Of a stretch of DNA of 64,000 bases, positions 8,686 through 21,000 are shown piece by piece. The translations under genes were made by a program, and so were the position numbers. Source of the stretch: Marinilactibacillus sp. Marseille-P9653. Lineage in GTDB: Bacteria > Bacillota > Bacilli > Lactobacillales > Carnobacteriaceae_A. Where the stretch lies: contig NZ_CAKAKH010000001.1 in NCBI RefSeq assembly GCF_916618885.1, forward strand, positions 1,116,001-1,180,000, given 5' to 3'. The stretch's first letter is position 1. Each line of letters opens with the position of its first letter. The notes beneath the pieces are model-generated. The model ran no database searches. It saw nothing but the letters and a program-made list of their open reading frames with translations, and was not told the origin of the DNA.

Positions 8686-10638
8686 TCAGCTTATTTTAAG
8701 TGGTAATAGAAGACGCAGACCATTTAAAATGACAAGAATTGTACTGCCTTCATGTGCAAGGACACCTATTCCAATATCAACTTGTCCTAGAAGATTTAAT
8801 GTGACGAGCAACACCACTACGAGCATGGAGAAAGCGATGTTTTGCCAGACCACTCGGTTCAGTTTTTCAGAAAGTTGGTGAGCGTATTGAAAACGGGTCA
8901 AGTCATTTTGCATAATGACGGCATCAGCCACATCGATTGCAATATCTGTACCGTCACCCATCGCAAATCCAATATCTGCCTGAACCAAGGCTGGGGCATC
9001 GTTGATTCCATCACCAACCATCACTGTTTCACCGTGTGACTTCTGCAATTCTTTAATGATTTGAGATTTGTTTTCTGGTAAGACATTACCAACAACTTCA
9101 TCAATGGATAAGAGATCCGCAACAGCTTTTCCGGTCTGTTCAGCATCTCCCGTAATCATCGCTGTATGGATACCTTGAGTTTTCAAATAGTCGATGACAC
9201 TTGCTGCATTGTCATTTGGGAGATCCATCATTGCGATCAGCCCAACAACTAAATCATTTTCACTAAAGTAAACGACCGTTTTTCCAGCTTTTGCCAATCT
9301 TTCCGTTCGGTCTTGAATCGTTTCAGGAATTTGATCAAACAAGGACGGCTTTCCAATCCGGTACTGCTTGCCGTGACGATGAGCAGTCAATCCTTTTCCG
9401 ATTTCGTTTTGAACGGTTAATTCAGTTGTCGCACTAGTTCCTTCAGCTTTAAAGGCTTCTATAATCGCTTTAGCTAGAGGATGGTTCGCTTGTTTTTCCA
9501 TTGCTAAAATGAGTTGTTTCCATTTTTTTGTTTGTTCAATATCAGTAAAATACGTATCCGTAACGACTGGTTTTCCTTGGGTCAAAGTACCCGTTTTATC
9601 AAAGGCGACTGCTTTAGTTTTTGTCAGGTTCGACAAGTAGGATCCACCTTTGAATAATACGCCGCGTTTAGCGAGGTTCGAAATTCCGGATAAGGTTGCC
9701 GGAACGGCACTAGCTGCTAATGCACAAGGGGAGGCTGACACCAGCATAATCATTCCTCTGTAAAAACTTTCTGAGTAATCCCAATTTGAAACGAAAGGCA
9801 TGAACAAAATGAAAATCGGAACGACAATCATGACAGAAACTACATAGATTGGTTCGATTCGTTTGATGGTCGTCGCTGTTTTAGAAAGATTTGACTGTGA
9901 CTGATCCACGAGTGTAATGATTTTGGCAAAGATAGTATCCTCACTATCTTTTGTGACTGTCATCGTGAAAGGTGTATCACCGTTGACCGTGCTACCAAAT
10001 ACTTCATCTCCGACCGTTTTTTCACATGGCATACTTTCTCCATTAATAGCGGACTCATCTATATAAACGGAACCAGAAACGATTTCACCATCGGTTGGTA
10101 CTTGATCACCCGGTAAAACACGTAACTGATCTCCAATCGCTAAATCTGAAACAGACACCAGTTCCGTTTCACCGTTTTCAAGTATTCGTCTAGCTTCTGT
10201 TGGATTCATTTGCAGTAGATTCGTAATTTCTCGCTTACTTTTTCCTTCAGCGTATTCTTCTAGAAAATGCGCGCCTGCGAAAATGAGTATCAGCAGTGCA
10301 CCTTCGTCGAACGCACCAATGATGGAAGAACCTAGAGCCGCTAGCGCCATCAAAATATGAACATTTGGATGGAATCTTTTACGTGCAATTGATTCCTTTA
10401 CAGTTTTGGATATACCTTCAGCGAGTACATGATATCCAGAAGCGAGCATGGTTACTACAAAGAAAATATCCGTCAGAACTGTGCTGAAAGAACCGAGGAG
10501 TGCAATCAAATAGACGATTAATCCAAACAGATAAAATAGGACTGGAGAACGTCCATGATCTTCATGAGATGGAGATTGTGGTTCACTTTTAATAGCCGGT
10601 CTTTTCGGGTCGATTGTACTAGAATGTGGATTGTGCAT
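8686..10638 (-). CDS. P1B-4-type heavy-metal efflux ATPase
   Basis: Membrane pump that exports divalent metal at the cost of ATP, about 650 residues. P-type hallmarks are present: DKTGTLTQGKPV (phosphorylated Asp), HPLAK, and GDGINDAPAL. The transport motif is SPC (SASPCALAASAVPA) instead of CPC, and the last helices contain HEGST. Together these mark subgroup P1B-4 (PfeT/CoaT/FrvA type, known for Fe(II), Co or Zn). There is no N-terminal CxxC metal domain. A short His-containing tail (HNPHSS, SHEDHG) precedes the first helix. The start is placed at 10638, since AAAAGG lies 9 bases before it but touches the alternative ATG at 10647. Probably controlled by the convergent SmtB-like repressor. 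Confidence 0.92.
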   Translation of the reverse strand: MHNPHSSTIDPKRPAIKSEPQSPSHEDHGRSPVLFYLFGLIVYLIALLGSFSTVLTDIFFVVTMLASGYHVLAEGISKTVKESIARKRFHPNVHILMALAALGSSIIGAFDEGALLILIFAGAHFLEEYAEGKSKREITNLLQMNPTEARRILENGETELVSVSDLAIGDQLRVLPGDQVPTDGEIVSGSVYIDESAINGESMPCEKTVGDEVFGSTVNGDTPFTMTVTKDSEDTIFAKIITLVDQSQSNLSKTATTIKRIEPIYVVSVMIVVPIFILFMPFVSNWDYSESFYRGMIMLVSASPCALAASAVPATLSGISNLAKRGVLFKGGSYLSNLTKTKAVAFDKTGTLTQGKPVVTDTYFTDIEQTKKWKQLILAMEKQANHPLAKAIIEAFKAEGTSATTELTVQNEIGKGLTAHRHGKQYRIGKPSLFDQIPETIQDRTERLAKAGKTVVYFSENDLVVGLIAMMDLPNDNAASVIDYLKTQGIHTAMITGDAEQTGKAVADLLSIDEVVGNVLPENKSQIIKELQKSHGETVMVGDGINDAPALVQADIGFAMGDGTDIAIDVADAVIMQNDLTRFQYAHQLSEKLNRVVWQNIAFSMLVVVLLVTLNLLGQVDIGIGVLAHEGSTILVILNGLRLLLPLKIS

Positions 10639-10688
10639 GAGAATCATCCTTTTCTAAAATATGTTGGTAGAGTAAGTGATGTTAATCA

Positions 10689-10742
10689 AATGAATACTCA
10701 CTTATATGTATAGTTGGATTATACATGAATACTCATTCATTT
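10689..10742. promoter_or_regulatory. two dyad sites in the ATPase promoter, probable ArsR operators
   Basis: TGAATACTCA occurs at 10691-10700 and again at 10726-10735. Each copy is the core of an imperfect dyad. The second extends to ATGAAT-ACTC-ATTCAT (10725-10740). The AT-rich dyad form and position just upstream of the metal-pump gene fit ArsR/SmtB operators. Confidence 0.6.
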
Positions 10743-10794
10743 GTCAAAAGAAATTATGGTATTTAAAAAAGTTTAATGAAACAGACGATTAATG

Positions 10795-11037
10795 AAAAAT
10801 CGGAACGCAGAACCCATTGATTCAAGAAACAACCGGTAAGGAATCTTATAAAACGCAAGGTATGCTCAAAGCGTTATTCAAATGCGAAAGATCTATGATT
10901 TGATCGTTTACAAAGAAAGCTTTTGAAAGTATTAAGGATTTACTGAAGTGTCCGATAATACTATAGAAGAATTCAAGCACGAAGAAGTTAAGCGTTTCAG
11001 CCAGAATTCACATAATCTAATACGAATATGAGCAAAA
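10795..11037 (+). pseudogene. possible decayed small coding region
   Basis: Protein-like pieces appear in two plus-strand frames. KESYKTQGMLKALFKCERSMI is followed after a stop by SFTKKAFESIKDLLK, and then a shift gives NTIEEFKHEEVKRFSQN. The mix of in-frame stops and a frame change suggests a dead gene of about 80 codons, perhaps with a helix-turn-helix. I do not recognise the family. The alternative is ordinary intergenic DNA. Confidence 0.2.
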
Positions 11038-11051
11038 TAGACCAAAGAAGG

Positions 11052-11080
11052 TTTACAGCGCTTTTATCTCATGTTATATT
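11052..11080 (+). promoter_or_regulatory. promoter of the licT-bglP-bglH operon
   Basis: TTTACA (11052-11057) and TATATT (11075-11080), 17-base spacer. A cre-like 14-mer with two mismatches lies on the minus strand at 11053-11066, over the -35, so CcpA repression is possible. Confidence 0.55.
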
Positions 11081-11101
11081 TATTTAAGTGAGTTAATTGA
11101 A

Positions 11102-11134
11102 GGATTGTTACTGATTCGATCAGGCATTACCTAA
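11102..11134 (+). promoter_or_regulatory. RAT antiterminator site 1 (LicT target)
   Basis: A ribonucleic antiterminator sequence beginning GGATTGTTACTG and continuing to CAGGCATTACC. It closely resembles the site bound by Bacillus LicT before bglPH. Its 3' end overlaps the first arm of the following terminator. Confidence 0.88.
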
Positions 11135-11184
11135 ATCTGAAATCACCGGTAGGTACCGATGTATTCAATTTGGGATATTTTTTT
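11130..11184 (+). terminator. leader terminator ahead of licT
   Basis: Arms CCTAAAT (11130-11136) and ATTTGGG (11168-11174) with inner TGAA/TTCA pairing, then seven T (11178-11184). It overlaps RAT 1, so folding of the RAT with bound LicT would prevent it. Confidence 0.8.
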
Positions 11185-11206
11185 GTTCAAAATGAGGAGG
11201 GTACCT

Positions 11207-12064
11207 GTGGAATTTTTGAAAAAATTCAATAATAACGTTGCATTAGTTCTAGATTCAACAGGAATCGAATGGATCGTCATTGGAAAAGGCATTGGATTCG
11301 GGGCTATTAAAGGCGAACCAGTCGACGAAAAAATGATTGACCGACGCTTTATTGCAGAACCCACTCATGGCCAAATCGATTTGTTGCAAACGATTGCGAG
11401 TATGGATCCAGAGATTATCGATGTCGTATCGGACGTTACAAAAGAAGCAGAAACTTACTTAGAAATTACATTTAGTACGCGCAACTACATAACGCTTGCG
11501 GATCATTTAAACTACGCTTTAAAACGAACCCAAGAAAGCGCGGAATACACTGAAAATCTGCGTTGGGAAGTCAAAAAACTCTATCCTAAAGAATACCAGG
11601 CAGCACTAAAAGCCATTGAAACCATCAACAAACGACTAAACATCACCTTACCTAAAAGCGAAGAAACCTTTATTACGTATCATTTTGTCAATGCACAAAA
11701 TGACGAAGGGAAATTAGAGAACACGGTTAAAATGACGAAGCTCATCAATCGAATCCTTGAAGTCATTAAATATCACTTTCAGGTTGAACTAGATGAAGAT
11801 TCACTCAACTTTGTCCGTTTCCTAACGCACTTAAGGTATTTCATCATAAGGCAGACCCACGGAGAAGCGATGCATCACGAAGGTATCGACAAGACGGTCA
11901 TCGAAGCGGTCAAGGCGAAATACCAGCGTGCGTATGAAGCAGCTGAAAAAGTTTCGACACTGTTAAACAAACAAGAAGGCTGGCAGCTGTCATCTGATGA
12001 AATGCTTTACTTAACCCTTCATATTTTCAGAGTCACCAATAGAATCAAAGAAGAGAAAACTTAA
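11207..12064 (+). CDS. licT: BglG/LicT-family transcription antiterminator
   Basis: RNA-binding antiterminator controlled by PTS phosphorylation, 285 residues. The CAT RNA-binding domain is at 1-55, with PRD1 at about 65-170 and PRD2 at about 175-285. The four regulatory histidines fall at H100 (ADHLNYA), H159 (YHFVNAQ), H208 (FLTHLRY) and H272 (LHIFRV), nearly the numbering of Bacillus LicT. The start is GTG 11207, 6 bases after GAGGAGGG. The longer frame from 11159 would begin inside the leader terminator. Two RATs, one before and one right after this gene, show self-control plus control of the bglP gene. Confidence 0.95.
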   Translation: MEFLKKFNNNVALVLDSTGIEWIVIGKGIGFGAIKGEPVDEKMIDRRFIAEPTHGQIDLLQTIASMDPEIIDVVSDVTKEAETYLEITFSTRNYITLADHLNYALKRTQESAEYTENLRWEVKKLYPKEYQAALKAIETINKRLNITLPKSEETFITYHFVNAQNDEGKLENTVKMTKLINRILEVIKYHFQVELDEDSLNFVRFLTHLRYFIIRQTHGEAMHHEGIDKTVIEAVKAKYQRAYEAAEKVSTLLNKQEGWQLSSDEMLYLTLHIFRVTNRIKEEKT

Positions 12065-12096
12065 GGATTGTCACTGATTCGATCAGGCATTACCAA
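12064..12096 (+). promoter_or_regulatory. RAT antiterminator site 2
   Basis: It begins at the last base of the licT stop codon. Over its 30-base core it differs from RAT 1 at one base (GGATTGTCACTG instead of GGATTGTTACTG). It overlaps the terminator before the PTS gene. Confidence 0.9.
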
Positions 12097-12155
12097 ATGT
12101 TTTCTTATATACAGGCTTATTTTCTGTATATAAGAAAGTATTTGGTATTTTTTTT
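12092..12155 (+). terminator. conditional terminator between licT and bglP
   Basis: Long stem: ACCAAAT (12092-12098) with ATTTGGT (12140-12146), and TTCTTATATACAG (12102-12114) with its exact complement (12124-12136), then eight T. Overlap with RAT 2 makes it a LicT-controlled switch. Confidence 0.93.
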
Positions 12156-12212
12156 ACCCGATATTTTAAATCACTACATCTGTAGTAGAGACCATTTAAC
12201 AGGAGGAAAACA

Positions 12213-15570
<3,358 letters not shown>

Positions 15571-15588
15571 GCCAATAGTCAAATAAAG

Positions 15589-15630
15589 ACCGAGTACGCA
15601 AAGCCTAGGCCAAGCATACTCGGTTTTTTT
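15589..15630 (+). terminator. terminator of the bglPH operon
   Basis: Arms ACCGAGTA (15589-15596) and TACTCGGT (15617-15624), then seven T. Confidence 0.93.
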
Positions 15631-15718
15631 GAGTCTTGTGGACAGTGTTCGGTCTGGAAGTTGAGGATGAGGAGTGGGGATGAGCCTAGTATTCGCCTTG
15701 TGGACCGCAAAATCCAGC

Positions 15719-15978
15719 TATTCTTGTAACTCAATCAGATGAGACCATGAAGTTAGAAGAATACCCCTCATATTGTTTATACTGAAGCAGATGAAACACT
15801 CTAGTTCCATTAATAAAGCCCATATTCTTGAGACTCAGTCAGTCAAAACCATCAAGTTACAAAAATAATCCTAATATTGTTAAGACTCAGGAAGACGAGC
15901 TCACCGAGCTCCAACAATAGCGCCCATATTTTTGAGACTCAATGAGATGAAACCATTGAGTCACAAGAATATCCAAAG
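15719..15978. repeat. five tandem 52-bp units, each a degenerate inverted repeat
   Basis: Unit starts (TATT...) fall at 15719, 15771, 15823, 15875 and 15927, exactly 52 bases apart. The sequences have diverged a good deal, for example TTGTAACTCAAT, TTGAGACTCAGT and TTGAGACTCAAT at the same place. Each unit is roughly self-complementary (TTCTTGTGACTCAAT against ATTGAGTCACAAGAA in the first and last). There is no open frame; 52 is not a multiple of three. The rest of 15631-16152 holds nothing else recognisable apart from the ribosome site of the next gene. Confidence 0.75.
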
Positions 15979-16152
15979 TGCATCGGAAAAGAGCATTGAA
16001 AGGAGAAACGCTTTAAGTAGAATAAAAAATAATATAATTTTTAGTAAGTAGTGCACTAATCAAAAAGTTTTTAAATATGATTTTAATTAACCACCGAATT
16101 TCTTGAGTATAAGCTATAGTTTAAGTACTTAAAATACAAGAGGAGTGAAAGT

Positions 16153-16472
16153 ATGCTAAAAACAATTGGAAATACTAGATCAATCACTCAAACTAAAAGT
16201 GAGTTATCAAAAATTATAAAAGAAGTTAACGAGACTAGAGAACCTGCTTTTATCTTGAATCATAATACCCAGAAGCTGTGATTATGAGCAATCGCGACTA
16301 TACTGAAATGGTAGAGAAGTATAATGAGATGGAAGAAACCCTTTTTTTTAGTCGGTTAATAAATAGAGTTGAAGAAGGACCTAAAAAAATCATAGCGGCA
16401 GATGATGTACTGGAGAAATTCAATGATGAGAACCCATTCGCTCATTTATCTGAAGAAGAACTGTTTGATTAG
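16153..16472 (+). pseudogene. Phd/YefM-type antitoxin, frameshifted
   Basis: ATG 16153, after AGGAGTGAAAGT, opens MLKTIGNTRSITQTKSELSK, the start of a type II antitoxin (DNA-binding N-terminus). The frame ends after 42 residues at NHNTQKL. One missing base near 16270 explains this: the next frame continues PEAVIMSNRDYTEMVEKYNE through DDVLEKF to EEELFD, the usual antitoxin middle and toxin-binding tail. Joined, they make about 106 residues. A GTG at 16278 could start the second half alone, but without the DNA-binding end. The downstream toxin gene is also a stub, so the pair is probably dead. Confidence 0.75.
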
Positions 16473-16534
16473 TGAATAAAGTAAACTTTTATAAAGAAGC
16501 TGAGAAACGTAGAGTTAAAAGAACTAAAAGATAG
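16472..16534 (+). pseudogene. remnant of a RelE/ParE-type toxin
   Basis: GTG 16472 overlaps the antitoxin stop (TAGTG), the coupling seen in toxin-antitoxin operons. It encodes only 20 residues, VNKVNFYKEAEKRRVKRTKR, which resembles the first strand and helix of RelE-fold toxins and then stops. The terminator follows at once, so the rest of the toxin is lost. Confidence 0.45.
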
Positions 16535-16543
16535 ATAAAAAAC

Positions 16544-16578
16544 AATAAAGGACGAAGCCATCAGCTTCGTCCTTTATT
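16544..16578. terminator. bidirectional terminator before galE
   Basis: A perfect 14-bp stem, AATAAAGGACGAAG (16544-16557) with 16565-16578, between convergent genes. Confidence 0.93.
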
Positions 16579-16580
16579 AT

Positions 16581-17594
16581 TTATGCATACCCATTAGGAT
16601 TATTTTTCTGCCAGTTCCAAGAATCTCGGCACATATCTTGAAGCCCAAGTTCAGCAGCCCAGTTCAGTTTCTCGTGCGCTTTTGTAGAATCCGCGTAACT
16701 TGTTCCGATATCTCCAGGGCGTCGGTCGACGATTTCGTAAGGAACTTCTACGTCATTCGCTGTTTCAAATGCTTTCACCACATCCAGAACAGAGTAGCCA
16801 ACACCAGTACCTAGGTTGTAAGCTTCAGCTCCACCGATAGATTCTAGTACACTTTCTACAGCACGAATATGACCTTTCGCCAAGTCTTTAACGTGGATGT
16901 AATCTCTAACGCCCGTACCGTCTTCCGTGTCATAATCATTTCCAAAGACTGCTAATTTCTCACGTTTTCCAACAGCTACTTGCGTGATATAAGGCATCAA
17001 GTTATTTGGAATATCATTTGGATCTTCACCGATGCGACCAGATTCATGAGCACCAATTGGATTAAAGTAGCGCAGTAGTGCTGCACTCCAAGATGGATCA
17101 GCCGCAACTTGATCTTGAATAAATTGTTCGATAAATAATTTAGTCGTTCCATAAGGATTTGTTGTTGAAAGAGGCATATCCTCAGTAAACGGTGCTTGAT
17201 TGTTCATGCCATAAACGGTTGCACTCGAGCTGAATACGATGTTTTTAACGTTATATTCATTCATCAGCTCCATTAATACAATTGAGCTGAGTAGATTATT
17301 ATGATAATACTTCAATGGTTCAGCTACGGATTCGCCAACAGCCTTGTAACCAGCGAAGTGAATTACAGCCTCAAGATCATGTTGTTCAAAAATCTTAGCG
17401 AGTGCTTGTTTATCAGAAACATCAGCTTCATGGAACACAAAGTCTTTTCCAGAAAGTTCCTTGATTCGGTTCAAGACCTCTGGTTTTGAATTAGAAAAAT
17501 CATCAACGATGACCACTTCATGATTTTCATTCAATAACTCAATAACTGTGTGAGAACCAATGTATCCCGCACCGCCTGTAACTAATATAGCCAT
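16581..17594 (-). CDS. galE: UDP-glucose 4-epimerase
   Basis: Interconverts UDP-glucose and UDP-galactose, giving galactose precursors for surface polymers or feeding the Leloir route, 337 residues. The NAD-binding loop is TGGAGYIGSH at 6-15. The catalytic region has SSSATVYG and NPYGTTKLFIEQ (Tyr-xxx-Lys). C-terminal RRPGDIGTSYAD is typical. The minus-strand ATG is preceded by AAAGGAGCG at 7 bases. No galK or galT gene lies beside it, and a large glycopolymer locus follows, so a biosynthetic role is likely. Confidence 0.95.
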   Translation of the reverse strand: MAILVTGGAGYIGSHTVIELLNENHEVVIVDDFSNSKPEVLNRIKELSGKDFVFHEADVSDKQALAKIFEQHDLEAVIHFAGYKAVGESVAEPLKYYHNNLLSSIVLMELMNEYNVKNIVFSSSATVYGMNNQAPFTEDMPLSTTNPYGTTKLFIEQFIQDQVAADPSWSAALLRYFNPIGAHESGRIGEDPNDIPNNLMPYITQVAVGKREKLAVFGNDYDTEDGTGVRDYIHVKDLAKGHIRAVESVLESIGGAEAYNLGTGVGYSVLDVVKAFETANDVEVPYEIVDRRPGDIGTSYADSTKAHEKLNWAAELGLQDMCRDSWNWQKNNPNGYA

Positions 17595-18014
17595 AGTATC
17601 GCTCCTTTATTTGTATGTAGCAATAAAATAAAAGGGATCAATTGTAACCCCTTTTAAAGTTCAATTCATTCTACCATAAGTTCATAAAAGATGCATTCTG
17701 AAAAAAGTTTAGTTGCCACAAAGTCATCCAGTTCTATGTAAAAATATAATACAGACTTTAAGTATATTCACGAAAAAGTTTAGAAGGGTATAAAGAAATG
17801 CGTAAATACAAGACAAGTCAAAATGAACAATGAAAAAACGAACGATAATGAATTTGATATATTTTTAGTATGTTTTTAAAGCGATTAAATCTCTAATTAA
17901 AGGTAATATTTACATATAATTTACAAATTAACGAAATATTTTCTAAACATTAACATGAATATTTGTTACACTTATGGAGGCATTCAGTATACTTGATAAA
18001 CAAAGGAGAGTTTT
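17595..18014. other. 420-bp divergent intergenic region
   Basis: Holds the galE leader, which contains a small hairpin (17630-17636 paired with 17649-17655, AAAAGGG/CCCTTTT). The very AT-rich region upstream of the surface nuclease gene follows. The nuclease ribosome site is AAAGGAG just before 18015. No convincing -35/-10 pair or other gene is visible. Confidence 0.5.
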
Positions 18015-21000
18015 ATGTTAAAGAAAACAATTACTTCTGCATTAACGGCCTCGTTGCTTGCAACGTCTGTGCCAATGAATGTAGTCGCAGTGACAGCTAG
18101 TGAAATTGGAGCAACAGAAAGCGGGACGTTGGCGGAAGAAGCGGTTTATGCCGATAGTTTAATATTTTCTACATATGTAGAAGGATCAAGTAACAATAAA
18201 GCTTTTGAAATTTATAATGGCACAGGAAGTACAGTAGATCTTGACGGATATCAAGTCGAATTATATCCAAATGGAAATACAGATCCTAACTCTATTTTAC
18301 AATTACAAGGAGTTCTTGAACATGGAGAGACATTAGTCATTGTTAACCCTAGAGCTTCAGAAGCATTGCTTGCTTATGCAGATATTCAAAATGGTGGCAT
18401 AACAGCTTACAATGGCGATGACGCTCTTGTACTTAGAAATAATGGACAAGTGATTGATTCATTTGGTCAAGTTGGAGAACGAATCGATTGGGGAAAAGAT
18501 GTAACCTTAGTTAGAAATCAGGATGTATTATCAGGAAAAACTGTCGAAACAGATGCATTCGACCCAGCGAATGAATGGACAGAGTATCCTCAGGACACTT
18601 TCAATTATTTAGGATCTCATTTAATGACGGGCGTACCTGGAGAAGCAAATCCAACCTTACCTGAAGAGTCGGAAGAAGAACTTTCACTGATTTCAATGGC
18701 TGATGCTAGAACTTTGGGAACTGGAAATGAAGTACTGGTCCAAGGCGTTATAACAGCTAAACTAAATAACACGGTACAGTTCGAAGATGAAACGGGTGGA
18801 TTCGCTATTTTCCCTGCGAGTGCGGTTCAAGCTGAAGTCGGACAACAAATCACAGTTAGAGGCAATATCAGTCAATACAATAATCTTTTACAATTACAAA
18901 ATATTGCGGTACTTGAAACTGAAGATGCAGAAGCTGTTCAACCAAGAAAGATTACTGGTTCTCAAGTAGCTTTAGAAAATGAATCCAGACTTATTGAGCT
19001 TGAAAACGTGGAGATTATTTCTGCAGCTGGAGGATCTGAGACATCAACAAACTATACGGTTCGTGCTGATGGAACAGAATTTGTATTAAGAGACGAAAGA
19101 AATGAACTAGACATCCAAGTAGGGGAAACCTATGAAACTGTAGCGGGTATCGTTCAAGTTTTCAACAGTACTTGGCAAGTCATTCCTCGCTCAATCAATG
19201 ACGTATTATTAGATTCATCAATTGTTCAAGCGCCACAAGCCAATGTAAATTCTGGAACGGTAGCTAGCGGAACAAAAATTCAATTGTCTTCTCGTTCCGA
19301 AAATGTAACCATCTATTACACAACAGATGGTTCTGAGCCTTCAACAGACTCGACATTATATACTGAACCGATTGAATTAACAGAAGATATTAGTCTTAAA
19401 GCAATTGCTGTTAGAGAAGATGCAGAATTAAGTTCAATTGCAGAATTTAACTATACGGTTTATGATGCGGAAACAGGAATTATGATTCATGATATTCAAG
19501 GACCGGGACATGTCTCACCATTTGATGGACAAACGGTTAATGATGTTCGCGGAATTGTAACGTACAAGTATGAAATTAGAGGTGCTGTATATGCACATGT
19601 TCAAACGGAAGATGACTTAAGAGATGGAGATCGTAATACTTCGGAAGCCATTGTCGTATACCTTGGAGGACGCAACTTCGCTCCTGACATCAATGTCGGA
19701 GATCATGTTGCGGTAACTGGTCAAGTCAGTGAATATTATATTGATGGATTTTCAGAAAAAGAAGACACAGATTTATCAGTCACACAAATCAACGCCAGAG
19801 ATGACCGTGGTGGATCAGTAGAAATTATTGAAACAGGTATGGAATTACCTGAAGCCATCGTCATTGACGAAGTACCTGACGAAGTGATTTCACCACTTGG
19901 ATTTGAAGAATTCAATCCTGAACTTTATGCCATCGACTTCTGGGAAGCCATGGAAGCGATGCGTGTAGAAGTAAGTGATGTGAGAGCTGTCTCACCGCAA
20001 GACCATGGTGATGTTGTGACTGTTTTAGATTCTCACGAAGCAGAAACTGTGAATGGTGGAATTTTACTCAAAGAAGATGATTTGAATCCTGAAAGAATCG
20101 GGTTCCGTCCTCAACCAAACAACGCAGCTAGAGACTTTAACGTTCTAACGGGAGATAAATTTGAAGGAAAACTAACAGGTGTTGTGATGTATGATTACGG
20201 CAACTACAAGATTTATACAGACTTAGCAGATATGGAAGCCATTCATCAACCTGCAAACAATCAACCTCAACAAACAACGATTGAACCTGTTGAAGATCAG
20301 TTAACTGTTGCATCATATAACCTTGAAAACTTTGCTGCGACGACAAGTCAGACTTCTAATGAAAAATCTGAAAGACTGGCAAATGCGATTGGAAATGATT
20401 TGAACAGTCCAGATATCGTTGGTTTAACAGAGGTTCAAGATAACGATGGACCAGGTGCTGGAGGACCAGAAGCAGATAAGTCCTATGAAAGATTGATTGA
20501 CGCTATTTTTGCAGCATCAGGCACCAAATACGAATACGTTAATATTGATCCTTTAATGAATCAAGACGGTGGACAACCGAATGCTAATATTCAAGTTGGC
20601 TTTATCTATAATCCTGAACGAGTATCTTTTGTAGATTCGATTGAAAAAGGAGACGCAACAACAGCTGCAGGTTACGAGAATGGAAATATGACAGTAAATC
20701 CTGGACGTATTGACCCAGAAAACCCAGTTTTCAGTAATTCAAGAAAACCACTAGCTGCTCAGTTTGACTTCCAGGGAGAACAAGTGATTACAATCATTAA
20801 CCACTGGAATTCTAAACGTGGAGATGATGCGACTTTCGGACAAAATCAGCCGATTGAATATGGTAGTGAAGTAAAACGTAAAGGGATTGCAGAAGCTGTT
20901 ACAGCATTTGTTGAAGAAGTCTCAACAGATAATCCAGATGCGAATATCGTCTCAATGGGTGACTTCAATGACTTCCAGTGGACAGATGCTTTGAAGATTC

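Noticed and set aside
11159-11206. Earlier start for licT
   Set aside because: It falls within the leader terminator hairpin; GTG 11207 with GAGGAGGG gives the normal CAT domain.
15719-15978. CRISPR array
   Set aside because: The units touch each other without unique spacers and diverge too much; no cas gene is nearby.
16260-16280. Programmed ribosomal frameshift in the antitoxin gene
   Set aside because: No slippery heptamer or downstream structure is seen, and the toxin partner is itself truncated, so decay is simpler.
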